Shown: positions 15,378-22,604 of the stretch, piece by piece | Layout: every line of letters starts with the position of its first letter | Position numbering within the stretch: the stretch's first letter is position 1 | Origin: a virus | Length of the DNA: 25,815 nt | Reading direction: 5' to 3' (one strand) | IMG/VR virus record: IMGVR_UViG_3300024346_000451 | Location: 1-25,815 of that record | Notes under the pieces: model-generated | Seen by the model: only the letters and a program-made list of their open reading frames with translations | Told to the model about the DNA's origin: nothing | Database searches by the model: none | Translations under genes and position numbers: made by a program

Positions 15378-17155
15378 TGCCTGAAGAAATAATTAACATC
15401 ACTATTGAAGATAGTAACGAGGCGGTTAACATTACAGTTGATGAAACAACTGAGCAGGTTAATATTACTATTAGCGATGGGCAACCTACTAAAACATCGG
15501 ATTTAATTAACGATGGTGAAGATGGCGTACATCCGTTTATAACTTTAGAAGATATCCCTGCAGGTGCTGTTGAAAGTGTTACGGGTGATTTAGTTGATAA
15601 TACTGATCCCGCAAATCCTGTAATAAATAACCCAACTTTAGAAGGCGTTTTAATTGAAGGCAATTCAACGAATGGCAATAATATAAATTTAAATGGCACC
15701 GATGCTATTGTTTTAGATAATGCTTCAACGCTAAAAAAAGGAACGTATGATTTTGGTGCCGATGGTGGTATTTCAAGAATATGCGGGGTTGGTTATGAGG
15801 ATATGTGGCAAAATGGATTTAGACACGTATTCGATTCAAATGGGTTAATTAGAAATACAACTAACGGTTTTGATTTAATTCCTAATTATAGCTTTGATGT
15901 TACATTAAGATTCAAAGTTGGTTCAAGATGGACTTTAGATAATGGCGACACCTACGAATGTACGGATGCAACTGAGGGTGCTGCTGTTTGGGAGTTAGTA
16001 AATATTGGTATTATACCAACGCTTAATCAAGTTACTACTGCTGGGAATGAAACTGCAAACCCTATAAAAATAATTGATACAGGTAATAGTTCAGCACAAT
16101 TACAGCAAAACGGAATTATTTTTGAAGATTTAGCTAATGAGGGTAATACTTTTTTAAAATTTCAAAGTACATCAATTCCAAATCAAGAAGTTGAAATTAG
16201 ACCATTAGGTGGTACAATGGCTTTGCTTTCAGATATACCTGATGTATCTACTTTAGTGCCTTATACAGGAGCTTCACAAGATGTTAATTTAGGCGAGTTT
16301 GGATTGTTAACTGGCAATATTGAGTTTGATAATACGCCAACTAACACACCAACCGCTGCAGGTTCAATGTATTATAACGATGCCGATGGGACTTTAGATT
16401 TAAAACTAAAAGGCGGGAATGTAACATTACAAATTGGTCAAGAATCTGTTATAAGGGTTGTTAATAAAACTGCTACAAATATAACTTTATTAGAAGCTAA
16501 CTATCAAGCTGTAAGAATAACAGGTGCGCAAGGGCAAAGAATGAAAGTTGATTTAGCTCAAGCTACAACAGATCCATTAAGCGCTGAAACTATTGGATTA
16601 GTAACTGAAACTATTGCAAACAATCAAGAGGGATTTGTAACAACAAGCGGATTAGTAAGGGGAATTAATACAACGGGTTCTTTGCAAAGTGAAACTTGGG
16701 CTGATGGCGATATACTTTATTTAAGCCCAACGGTTGCAGGTAGGATTACTAAAGTTAAACCTTCAGCGCCAAATCATTTAATTATAATTGGATATGTTGT
16801 TCACGCTCATATTACGCAAGGTAGTATATTTGTTAAAGTTGATAACGGTTATGAATTAGATGAGCTTCATAACGTAAAGATAACAACAGCTGCAAATAAC
16901 AATGTATTAGCTTATACTTCTGCAACTGATATTTGGGAAAATAAAACTTTAAATCAAATAGTTTCTGTAAGAAGGAACGCAAATAATTCAGCAAACAATA
17001 ATATCAACTATTGTGGAACTGCTGCAAATGGAAGCGCTGAAGCTTCGGCAGTATGGACTATAAAAAGATTAACAATAGCTGCAAGTGGATCAATTACAAT
17101 AGCAACTGCTACAAACGTAGCTTGGACAAATAGAGAATCAGCAACATATATATAA
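15377..17155 (+). CDS. Tail fibre / receptor-binding protein
   Basis: A 592-aa protein. The N-terminus has three short repeats of an xxITIxDxxEx unit (INITIEDSNEA, NITVDETTEQ, NITISDGQ), probably an attachment or coiled region. A middle part holds GSRWTLDNGDTYECTDAT and VSTLVPYTGASQDVNLG (the PYTGA-x(2)-DVDLG fibre motif, about 289-306). Residues about 345-495 form a domain with VRVVNKT-like strands, AETIGLVTETIANNQEGFV, WADGDILYLSPTVAGRIT and IIIGYVVHAH, which I recall from fibres of several phage groups. The C-terminus is Asn/Ala/Thr-rich with repeated strands. It likely extends from the baseplate and touches the cell surface. Coupled by TAATG to the preceding small gene. Confidence 0.68.
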   Translation: MPEEIINITIEDSNEAVNITVDETTEQVNITISDGQPTKTSDLINDGEDGVHPFITLEDIPAGAVESVTGDLVDNTDPANPVINNPTLEGVLIEGNSTNGNNINLNGTDAIVLDNASTLKKGTYDFGADGGISRICGVGYEDMWQNGFRHVFDSNGLIRNTTNGFDLIPNYSFDVTLRFKVGSRWTLDNGDTYECTDATEGAAVWELVNIGIIPTLNQVTTAGNETANPIKIIDTGNSSAQLQQNGIIFEDLANEGNTFLKFQSTSIPNQEVEIRPLGGTMALLSDIPDVSTLVPYTGASQDVNLGEFGLLTGNIEFDNTPTNTPTAAGSMYYNDADGTLDLKLKGGNVTLQIGQESVIRVVNKTATNITLLEANYQAVRITGAQGQRMKVDLAQATTDPLSAETIGLVTETIANNQEGFVTTSGLVRGINTTGSLQSETWADGDILYLSPTVAGRITKVKPSAPNHLIIIGYVVHAHITQGSIFVKVDNGYELDELHNVKITTAANNNVLAYTSATDIWENKTLNQIVSVRRNANNSANNNINYCGTAANGSAEASAVWTIKRLTIAASGSITIATATNVAWTNRESATYI

Positions 17156-17164
17156 ATAAAAATT

Positions 17165-17455
17165 ATGCCAATACAAAGTACAAACCCGATTGAAGTAGAT
17201 GGAATTGTTTATCCATATTTTATGTTTAATTTAGCCATTTCGCCATTAGTAAAACCAACTGATATAGGTGCAAGTGTAGCTATGCGTTTAACACCTTATA
17301 GAGTTTTAGAAGATGGAAGTTCTGAAAGTTTGCCAGATAATTCTATACCTATAACTTATATGGATGTTTTTGAAAGCGGGGATACAGATGCTATTAATGC
17401 AGCTATATCTATTATGGGTGCTTTGCAGACTTTTATTAATGATAAAAATCTTTAA
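17165..17455 (+). CDS. Small virion-associated protein, unknown
   Basis: A 96-aa protein nestled between two fibre genes, with a 9-nt gap before it and 2 nt after it. It has no signal peptide. Residues about 8-28 (IEVDGIVYPYFMFNLAISPL) and 38-56 (VAMRLTPYRVLEDGSSESL) look like beta strands, and the end is helical (TDAINAAISIMGALQTFI). I recall similar small proteins next to Bacteroidota phage fibres but know no function. It could be a fibre chaperone or a minor tail component. Confidence 0.55.
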   Translation: MPIQSTNPIEVDGIVYPYFMFNLAISPLVKPTDIGASVAMRLTPYRVLEDGSSESLPDNSIPITYMDVFESGDTDAINAAISIMGALQTFINDKNL

Positions 17456-17457
17456 TT

Positions 17458-18717
17458 ATGGCTTTAAGATATGCAGTAGCAACTGGTAACTGGAGCAATA
17501 CAGCAACTTGGGATGGTGGAACATTACCAACGGCAGCAGATGATGTATTTTCAAATAGTTTTACAGTTACTATTGATGGAACTTTTACAGTTTTATCAAT
17601 TAGAAATACATTAAATGCAGCAGCACCCGTTATTGCAGCTGGTGGTCAATTTAGATTTGCTAATGGTGGTAATTTAACTTGCACTGCTACTCAAGCTATT
17701 GTTGTAGGCTCAACTACTCCTACTTTAGAAATGACTTTAGCAAGTGGTAATACTGCTACTTTTAATGGTAGTGTTTTGACGTTAGCGGGTACTACAAATT
17801 ATATTGCTATTAGGCATTCAAGTTCTGGCACTTTAAATTGTAATGGTAATTATAATATTGATGGTATTACTGCCACAAGAAACATAATAGCAGTAACGTC
17901 AACTGGAATTCTCAATGTTGTTGGTGACCTTTCATCTACCACGACAAGTTCAACTGGGTTAATGAATGCTGTCTCAATGGCAACCGCTGGAACATTAAAT
18001 ATAACTGGTAATGTTACGGCATCAACTAATATTGAACGTTCATCTTCTACAGTAAGTGCAAGTTCTGGGACTGTAAATATAACTGGAAATACAACTGCTA
18101 ATATAACACCAGCTATTTATATTATTGGTGCAGTTAATTACACTCAAATAGGTAATGTAAATGCTTCAACAGCACAACCAGCTATTTATAATCAAACAAC
18201 CGCTGCAACGATTTCTGTTACTGGAATAATAACTGCAAGTACTGGAGCACCAGCAATATACGCAGCTTTTGCTTTAATAAATAGTTATTCATCTGGTACT
18301 TTTGTAAAGGTTAGTGGAAACGTAGTTAATACTTCTAATAATATGGCAATTGTTGCGCCAAGAGTAACAATCGACACAAATACTTCAACTTGGTTATTTC
18401 AGATAAGTACTGGCGGTAATAGAACACTTTACGCTGCTGGGGTGGCTTTAGGAAACCCCGCTACAACTAACGTAAGATTTGGAACTACTTATGGCGCATC
18501 AAGTGAATTAACTGGAACTTTAAGAGTGCCAAGTGCTGCAAACGTATTGAGTGGAGTTTTAGTAGATGCAACAACTGGAACATTATTAATGACACCATCA
18601 GACTTTTGGAACTATTTAATTGCAAGTGGATTTACTGCAAATAGTATAGGAGACAGATTACAAAACGCTGCAACAGTAGCAACAACAGGCGGACAAATAG
18701 CATCATATACTATATAA
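17458..18717 (+). CDS. Beta-helical surface adhesin / tail fibre protein
   Basis: A 419-aa Thr/Ser/Asn/Gly-rich protein. It starts with GNWSNTATWDGGTLPTAADD (residues 10-29), a motif seen at the head of secreted and surface beta-helical proteins in Bacteroidota. Residues about 124-300 contain at least six degenerate units of 22-30 aa, each with a strand like GTLNITGNVTAST followed by PAIY or NAV; units start near 124, 150, 178, 204, 226, 250 and 280, as in a right-handed beta-helix. The C-terminus has LTGTLRVPSAANVLSGVLVD, TTGTLLM and IGDRLQNAATVATTGGQIA, a fibre-tip pattern. Likely a second receptor-binding or glycan-binding protein. Repeat copy number may vary between relatives. Confidence 0.62.
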   Translation: MALRYAVATGNWSNTATWDGGTLPTAADDVFSNSFTVTIDGTFTVLSIRNTLNAAAPVIAAGGQFRFANGGNLTCTATQAIVVGSTTPTLEMTLASGNTATFNGSVLTLAGTTNYIAIRHSSSGTLNCNGNYNIDGITATRNIIAVTSTGILNVVGDLSSTTTSSTGLMNAVSMATAGTLNITGNVTASTNIERSSSTVSASSGTVNITGNTTANITPAIYIIGAVNYTQIGNVNASTAQPAIYNQTTAATISVTGIITASTGAPAIYAAFALINSYSSGTFVKVSGNVVNTSNNMAIVAPRVTIDTNTSTWLFQISTGGNRTLYAAGVALGNPATTNVRFGTTYGASSELTGTLRVPSAANVLSGVLVDATTGTLLMTPSDFWNYLIASGFTANSIGDRLQNAATVATTGGQIASYTI

Positions 18718-18720
18718 GTT

Positions 18721-18903
18721 ATGAGTAAAGAAACTTTAGATAGGTTATTAAACAAATGGATTAGCAGAAAGTTATTAGTTTTTTTAGTGGCTTCTATTGG
18801 TTTATTTTTAGCTAACATAACTTCAAGGGATTGGGTTATAATTGCAACCGCTTATATTAGCATACAAGGATTTACAGATATAGTTGCAAAATTAAAACCA
18901 TAA
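18721..18903 (+). CDS. Holin-like small membrane protein
   Basis: A 60-aa protein with two hydrophobic segments, about residues 17-32 (RKLLVFLVASIGLFLA) and 38-55 (WVIIATAYISIQGFTDIV), a charged N-terminus and a basic end. Size, position after the fibres and before the endolysin, and a TAATG overlap with an XhlA-like gene fit a phage holin that releases the signal-less endolysin. No family motif is firm, so a general small membrane protein is possible. Confidence 0.58.
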   Translation: MSKETLDRLLNKWISRKLLVFLVASIGLFLANITSRDWVIIATAYISIQGFTDIVAKLKP

Positions 18904-19247
18904 TGGCTGAAGAATTTATACCTAAGACAAATAACGAAAAGATTGCCTATTTAATGGCTACTGATATTCGTAGGGATCAACACCAAAAGGAATTAAAAAA
19001 AGATATTGCACAATTAAGCGAAAATGTAAACGGGCTTATAACTTTGATTGCTGGCAATAATTTAAATGGCAATAAAGGGCTTTATATTTTAGTTGAAAAG
19101 ATTGAAGAAAAAGTTGATCGGCATGATAAAGATGTTGCAGAAATAAAACAGACTTTAGAATTAGTTAAATTTTGGGGCAAAGGAATTGCGGGATTAATGT
19201 TTGCATCGATATTAATAATATTTAATTATTTTAAAGATAAAATATAA
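18903..19247 (+). CDS. XhlA-like coiled-coil membrane protein
   Basis: A 114-aa protein with a hydrophilic, helical N-terminal region (heptad-like, about 25-88) and one C-terminal hydrophobic segment near residues 91-110 (WGKGIAGLMFASILIIFNYF), followed by KDKI. This is the plan of hemolysin XhlA-like proteins that pair with holins. It overlaps the holin-like gene by TAATG. It may assist membrane permeabilisation; a structural minor role cannot be excluded. Confidence 0.5.
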   Translation: MAEEFIPKTNNEKIAYLMATDIRRDQHQKELKKDIAQLSENVNGLITLIAGNNLNGNKGLYILVEKIEEKVDRHDKDVAEIKQTLELVKFWGKGIAGLMFASILIIFNYFKDKI

Positions 19248-19260
19248 TTTGTATATTTGC
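19230..19260 (+). promoter_or_regulatory. Bacteroidota-type promoter upstream of the endolysin
   Basis: TATATTTG at 19252-19259 matches the TAnnTTTG -7 consensus. A TTTA at 19230-19233 lies 18 nt upstream, a weak match to the -33 TTTG. The 17-nt string ATAATTTGTATATTTGC (19244-19260) is repeated exactly on the other strand at 24725-24709. The predicted start is near 19266, ahead of a repeat and a terminator, so the leader may be attenuated. Confidence 0.6.
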
Positions 19261-19267
19261 TTTGATA

Positions 19268-19294
19268 ATTTTTGTTTTAATATTTTTGTTTTAA
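19268..19294 (+). repeat. 13-nt direct repeat in the endolysin leader
   Basis: ATTTTTGTTTTAA occurs twice, at 19268-19280 and 19282-19294, a 14-nt period, between the promoter-like site and the terminator stem. It could be an operator or anti-termination site, or low-complexity chance. Confidence 0.45.
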
Positions 19295-19326
19295 ACCCTT
19301 AGTTTGTAAAAGCGAGGGTTTTTTTT
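19293..19326 (+). terminator. Intrinsic terminator before the endolysin gene
   Basis: AAACCCT (19293-19299) pairs with AGGGTTT (19315-19321) around a 15-nt loop, with eight T at 19319-19326. It would end the long morphogenesis transcript, and would also intercept transcripts from the promoter at 19252. Confidence 0.75.
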
Positions 19327-19349
19327 ATACATTTACAAAAAAAACAATT

Positions 19350-19823
19350 ATGGACAACATCACATTACAAAGAATTACACAAGCTCATCCTATACTTAGG
19401 GATAGTTTATTACAGCAATACAAAGAAATAAACAATAGGTTGCCTGCAAATGTACGTCTAAGATTTAGCTCAGTATTTAGATCCCCTGAAGAACAACATC
19501 GTATATTTTTGCAACGCCCAAGGGTAACAAGAGCTGATTCCTGGCAATCAATTCACAATTACGGATTAGCTTTTGATATTGTTTTGTTATATGATAAAAA
19601 TGGCGATGGAACTTTTGAGACTGCAAGTTGGGAGGTTAACAAATATTGGATTCAAGTTGCAACCTATTTTAAAAACAACGGTTGGGAATGGGGCGGTGAT
19701 TGGAAAACTTTTAAAGATGCGCCACACTTTCAAAAAACCCATTTTGGATGGAAGGAATTAAAAACAAAAATTGATATTGGTAATATTATTGTAGATAACG
19801 GCATTAAATATCCAAAATTATGA
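19350..19823 (+). CDS. Endolysin, M15-family L-Ala-D-Glu/D-Ala peptidase type
   Basis: A 157-aa peptidase that would cut peptidoglycan cross-links or stem peptides. Motifs seen: FRSPEEQHRIF (43-53) with substrate-side R44, SIHNYGLAFDI (67-77) with zinc ligands H69 and D76, W114 in GWEWGGDW and DAPHFQ (123-128) with D123 as catalytic acid candidate and zinc ligand H126. This is the VanY/peptidase M15 pattern. There is no signal peptide and no cell-wall-binding domain, so release depends on a holin, which fits the holin-like gene upstream. A promoter-like site and terminator in the 103-nt leader may time its expression. Its stop overlaps the next start (ATGA). Confidence 0.88.
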   Translation: MDNITLQRITQAHPILRDSLLQQYKEINNRLPANVRLRFSSVFRSPEEQHRIFLQRPRVTRADSWQSIHNYGLAFDIVLLYDKNGDGTFETASWEVNKYWIQVATYFKNNGWEWGGDWKTFKDAPHFQKTHFGWKELKTKIDIGNIIVDNGIKYPKL

Positions 19824-20707
19824 GCAATCGCTACAGGTTAAAAGATAAAGAAGTTGAATTATTAGGGTTAAAAAAGAATATTCATAACAAATATCGACTT
19901 AACCCAAGCGATGAAAGGTTATTATTAAGAATAAGAACGAATCAAAGCCATATTAAACGCTTATTCTTTGATATTGAAACATCCCCTAATATTGTTTATT
20001 CATGGCGTATTGGTTATAACCTAACATTAACCCCTGATAACATAATAGATGAGCGTAAAATTATATGTATATCCTACAAATGGGAAGATAGCGACAAGAT
20101 TTATAGCTTAAAATGGGATAAAAACCAATGCGATAAACAAATGTTGATTGATTTTATTGAACAAGCTAACCAAGCGGATGAATTAATAGCGCATAATGGG
20201 GATAGATTTGATATTAAATGGATCAGGACACGTTGTATTTTTCATCGAATACCTATGTTCCCCCAATATAAAACCTTAGATACGCTTAAAAAAGCTAAAA
20301 ATGGGTTTAATTTCAATTCAAATAAGCTCGATTATATAGCTCAATTCTTAGGAGTTGGTGCAAAAGTTAAGCATTCGGGCTTTGATATGTGGAAAAAAGT
20401 AATGAAAAATGATCCTGAAGCTATGGATGAAATGGTTAATTATTGTGAAGGGGATATAATTGTACTTGAAGATGTATATTTTACTATGCAAAACTACATT
20501 AAAACTAATACCCATAACGGGGTTATTAATAATAATCTAAAATATAGTTGCCCAAGTTGTGGGAGTGAACATTCTGAGCTATTAAAAAACAATGTAACCG
20601 CAATGGGAACTATTAAAAGATTAATGGAATGTAATGATTGTGATTATAATTTTGAAATCAGTAACTCAAGCTACATTCTTAAATTAAAGTTTAACAATAA
20701 AATATAA
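19820..20707 (+). CDS. 3'-5' exonuclease (DnaQ/PolB-exo fold) with C-terminal zinc ribbon
   Basis: A 295-aa protein. Exo I is FFDIETSP (49-56, D51 and E53), Exo II is LIAHNGDRFDIKWI (122-135, D131), and Exo III is YCEGDIIVLEDVY (208-220, Y208 and D212). These are the four metal-binding residues of DEDDy-type nucleases, close to the exonuclease domain of family B polymerases and RNase_H_2-like proteins. Residues 244-274 hold two CxxC pairs (CPSCG and CNDC), a zinc ribbon. The first 45 residues (with NKYRLNPSDERLL) may be a small DNA-binding part. It lies with the lysis genes on the late strand rather than in the minus-strand DNA block. It may act in recombination, repair or genome end processing. 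No polymerase domain is present. Confidence 0.78.
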   Translation: MSNRYRLKDKEVELLGLKKNIHNKYRLNPSDERLLLRIRTNQSHIKRLFFDIETSPNIVYSWRIGYNLTLTPDNIIDERKIICISYKWEDSDKIYSLKWDKNQCDKQMLIDFIEQANQADELIAHNGDRFDIKWIRTRCIFHRIPMFPQYKTLDTLKKAKNGFNFNSNKLDYIAQFLGVGAKVKHSGFDMWKKVMKNDPEAMDEMVNYCEGDIIVLEDVYFTMQNYIKTNTHNGVINNNLKYSCPSCGSEHSELLKNNVTAMGTIKRLMECNDCDYNFEISNSSYILKLKFNNKI

Positions 20708-20711
20708 AATT

Positions 20712-20999
20712 ATGCCTGATATTTCAATGTGCGCTAATTTTCTTTGCCCTATGAGTCAACAATGCTACAGATTTAAAGCTGAGCCGAGTTATTATCAAAG
20801 TTATGCAGATTTCAAACCGTTTGTAAATGAGAATGAAGATATGGAATGTAATTACTTTATGGAGTTTAAACCGATTCATAAATTTAATAATGGCAGGGGC
20901 GCAACACTTTGCCATAAATGTAGAATAATTATAACTGAGGGATTAACAAATAACTATTATTGTGATGAATGCCAAGCCAACAAGACACCTAACCAATAA
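20712..20999 (+). CDS. Cys-rich, probably zinc-binding small protein
   Basis: A 95-aa protein with eight cysteines in two clusters. Cluster one is C7, C12, C18 and C46 (MCANFLCPMSQQCYRFKA, then MECNYFM), a pattern I recall from small proteins in Bacteroidota phages. Cluster two is a CHKC...CDEC pair (C67, C70, C84, C87), a typical zinc finger. No known function; a nucleic acid or protein binding role is possible. It follows the exonuclease by 4 nt and its end overlaps an unlisted 44-aa gene by 35 nt. Confidence 0.65.
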   Translation: MPDISMCANFLCPMSQQCYRFKAEPSYYQSYADFKPFVNENEDMECNYFMEFKPIHKFNNGRGATLCHKCRIIITEGLTNNYYCDECQANKTPNQ

Positions 21000-21099
21000 A
21001 CAAAGGATTAATTTAGTAATGGATTATTTATACAAAAGAGGCGGGAACTCCGAAAGGGTTAATGCTGTATATCATAAAATAATAAATTTAAAAAAATAA
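20965..21099 (+). CDS. Small basic 44-aa protein
   Basis: An open frame of 44 codons starting with the ATG at 20965, inside the end of the Cys-rich gene but in another frame, and ending with TAA at 21097-21099. The product (LTNKQRINLVMDYLYKRGG, then NSERVNAVYHKIINLKK) is basic and looks like two amphipathic helices around an RGGN turn. The composition is protein-like and unlike random AT-rich sequence, and the pattern is one I associate with small phage DNA-region proteins, but I cannot name it. A shorter start at 21019 would give 26 aa. Confidence 0.5.
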   Translation: MNAKPTRHLTNKQRINLVMDYLYKRGGNSERVNAVYHKIINLKK

Positions 21100-21100
21100 C

Positions 21101-21135
21101 TTTGGTCCCATATATTAACTAAATAAGGGACTAAA
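21101..21135 (+). other. Hairpin in the 110-nt gap before the lipoprotein gene
   Basis: TTTGGTCCC (21101-21109) pairs with GGGACTAAA (21127-21135) as a 9-bp stem with one G-U pair and a 17-nt loop. No T run follows, so it is not a normal terminator. It overlaps the A of an ATG at 21135 that opens a 19-codon frame ending at 21194. It may be an mRNA processing or stability element, or an operator. Confidence 0.4.
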
Positions 21136-21209
21136 TGTACGTTATATACAACAATACGTTCCTAAAAGTGTATTATAACCAACATTATAACTAAAAAACA
21201 CAAATAAAG

Positions 21210-21728
21210 ATGGAAAATAAAAGCAATTCAATTATTATGGCTTTCATTATTACAATGCTATTCATGCTACTAATGATGTTTAGCAGCTGTAGTATATTTA
21301 AACATAAAGAAAAAGTTAAAATAGATACTGAAGAAAAAAAAGAAGTAGTTAGCGATACTAAAACAGAAACGCAAACAGACGGATTTAAAACATCATTTAC
21401 CATCGAACCAATAGATTTATCAAAGCCGATTACTTTTGGCGGCAAAACGTATACAAACACTAAAATAGTGTACATCACTGATAAAACTAAAACAAATGAA
21501 AATAAAGTTGAAGCTAAAAAAGAAGTTGAAGAAGTAAAGCAAACTGTAAAAGCAAAGGAATCAATTAAAAAAGTTGAATTTAATATGAACTGGCTAATTT
21601 GGATCGTTGTTATTCTTGGCTTTGTTTTTATTATTTGCTTTGTAATATTGCTCAGGTTGTATTTAAAAAATGCTACTAAGATTGTAAACCTTGCTGAGAA
21701 TGTTTCTAACTTAGTTGGCAAGCTTTAA
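21210..21728 (+). CDS. Lipoprotein with C-terminal membrane segment, candidate unimolecular spanin
   Basis: A 172-aa protein. Residues 1-26 are a signal peptide (hydrophobic IIMAFIITMLFMLLMMF) ending at FSSC, a lipobox with C27. Residues 30-125 are charged and periplasmic in character, with KVKIDTEEKKEV, an IDLSKPITFGGKTYTNTKI strand motif (69-86, seen in relatives from memory) and a Lys/Glu helix (95-123). A single membrane segment lies at about 128-151 (WLIWIVVILGFVFIICFVILL), with a basic cytoplasmic tail. An outer-membrane lipid anchor plus an inner-membrane anchor in one chain is the layout of unimolecular spanins such as T1 gp11, which fuse the two membranes in the last lysis step. The function is an inference from this layout and from its place after endolysin. 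Confidence 0.6.
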   Translation: MENKSNSIIMAFIITMLFMLLMMFSSCSIFKHKEKVKIDTEEKKEVVSDTKTETQTDGFKTSFTIEPIDLSKPITFGGKTYTNTKIVYITDKTKTNENKVEAKKEVEEVKQTVKAKESIKKVEFNMNWLIWIVVILGFVFIICFVILLRLYLKNATKIVNLAENVSNLVGKL

Positions 21729-22262
21729 ATTTAATCTTATTTCTTTTAAATTATCTAAATCCCAAACTTTGCTATATTGTTTGTCAATCCCTGCTAATTT
21801 AACTAAATCATAATACCGATCCTGACCTATTCGATTTGGCAAATTTAATGCATAGTTATCAAAATTGCCTTCTAAAAATAGATTGCATTTTCTACATTGA
21901 CCATGAATGTTATCTAAGTTAAATTTTAAAGTATTAAAAGAATTAGCTGAGTAAAAATGCCCTGCTTGAAATGTATCATTCCATTCAACTCCGCAACTAA
22001 TACAATTTTTATGTTGATCTCTTTTGCGTATATATGCGTGAATTTGCATTTTAGTATTGATTAGAGACGCTTTTAACTTCTTTTGGTATGTATCTATACT
22101 TTTTAATTTTTCGTAGCTTAAAACGTCTTTAATTGCTTTTTCTTCAACTTTGATTTTAGAATATGCAATAGCGCAATCAGTTGAACAAACTTTTACAAGC
22201 GAGTTGTATTGGTTAAATGCTTTGTTACATTGGATGCAATTCTTTGTTTTTGGCTGTTTCAT
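21711..22262 (-). CDS. ninG: NinG/Rap-like recombination endonuclease
   Basis: A 183-aa protein, last gene of the minus-strand block. The N-terminal zinc site is C9, C12, C26 and C30 (CIQC, VCSTDC). A helical linker follows with YQKKLKASLINTKMQIHAYIRKRD. The nuclease part has NCISCG (C87, C90), QAGHFYS (H102), NIHGQCRKCN (H120, C123, C126) and LEGNFDNY, then LPNRIG. This order matches lambda NinG (Rap), a structure-specific nuclease acting on branched recombination intermediates, with an HNH-like zinc fold. The start forms an ATGA overlap with the preceding gene. Its 3' end overlaps the convergent lipoprotein gene by 18 bp, with no terminator between. Confidence 0.85.
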   Translation of the reverse strand: MKQPKTKNCIQCNKAFNQYNSLVKVCSTDCAIAYSKIKVEEKAIKDVLSYEKLKSIDTYQKKLKASLINTKMQIHAYIRKRDQHKNCISCGVEWNDTFQAGHFYSANSFNTLKFNLDNIHGQCRKCNLFLEGNFDNYALNLPNRIGQDRYYDLVKLAGIDKQYSKVWDLDNLKEIRLNLKLAN

Positions 22263-22603
22263 CTTGAATGATTACGCTCATTTTTTAAAAACGATATATT
22301 TGTACGGATGGCATCGCTAACCCTGTAACCTGAATCCATTATCCTACGCAATAAATAAAGCTCAGGGATTTCAACTTCGGCAAAATTAACAGCTCGATTT
22401 ACTGCTAACTTTTTATCAGTTGTTAATTCGTATATTTTAATTTCGTAAAGTTGTTTATACTTTGCCCGTTCGGATTCTAAATAAAACAAAATAGTATTTA
22501 TTTTTTGTAATAAATAATTCAGCTGTTCGCCATCGTTTAAACTTACGCTGTTATATACTTCGATATAAGATGTTAGTTCTTTTAGTTGTTGTTCAAATTT
22601 CAT
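22259..22603 (-). CDS. Unknown helical protein between ATPase and NinG genes
   Basis: A 114-aa protein, mostly charged and helical, with a coiled-coil-like middle (about 30-60, ESERAKYKQLYEIKIYEL) and a C-terminal RRIMDSGYRVSDAIRTNISFLKNE block (about 85-108, read with its RxI...AIRTxISFLKxE core) that I recall from other Bacteroidota phage proteins. No known domain. It starts one base after the ATPase stop and its own stop overlaps the NinG start (ATGA), so it is translated with the replication/recombination block. Confidence 0.6.
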   Translation of the reverse strand: MKFEQQLKELTSYIEVYNSVSLNDGEQLNYLLQKINTILFYLESERAKYKQLYEIKIYELTTDKKLAVNRAVNFAEVEIPELYLLRRIMDSGYRVSDAIRTNISFLKNERNHSR

Positions 22604-22604
22604 A

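Noticed and set aside
19573-19761. 62-codon frame inside the endolysin gene
   Set aside because: Overlaps the M15 catalytic region in another frame, with no overlap signal or recognisable sequence.
21191-21721. 176-codon open frame on the minus strand
   Set aside because: It is antisense to the whole spanin-like lipoprotein, which has a clear signal peptide and membrane segment. The antisense product is Phe/Ser/Thr-rich low complexity, as expected from the complement of Lys/Glu codons.
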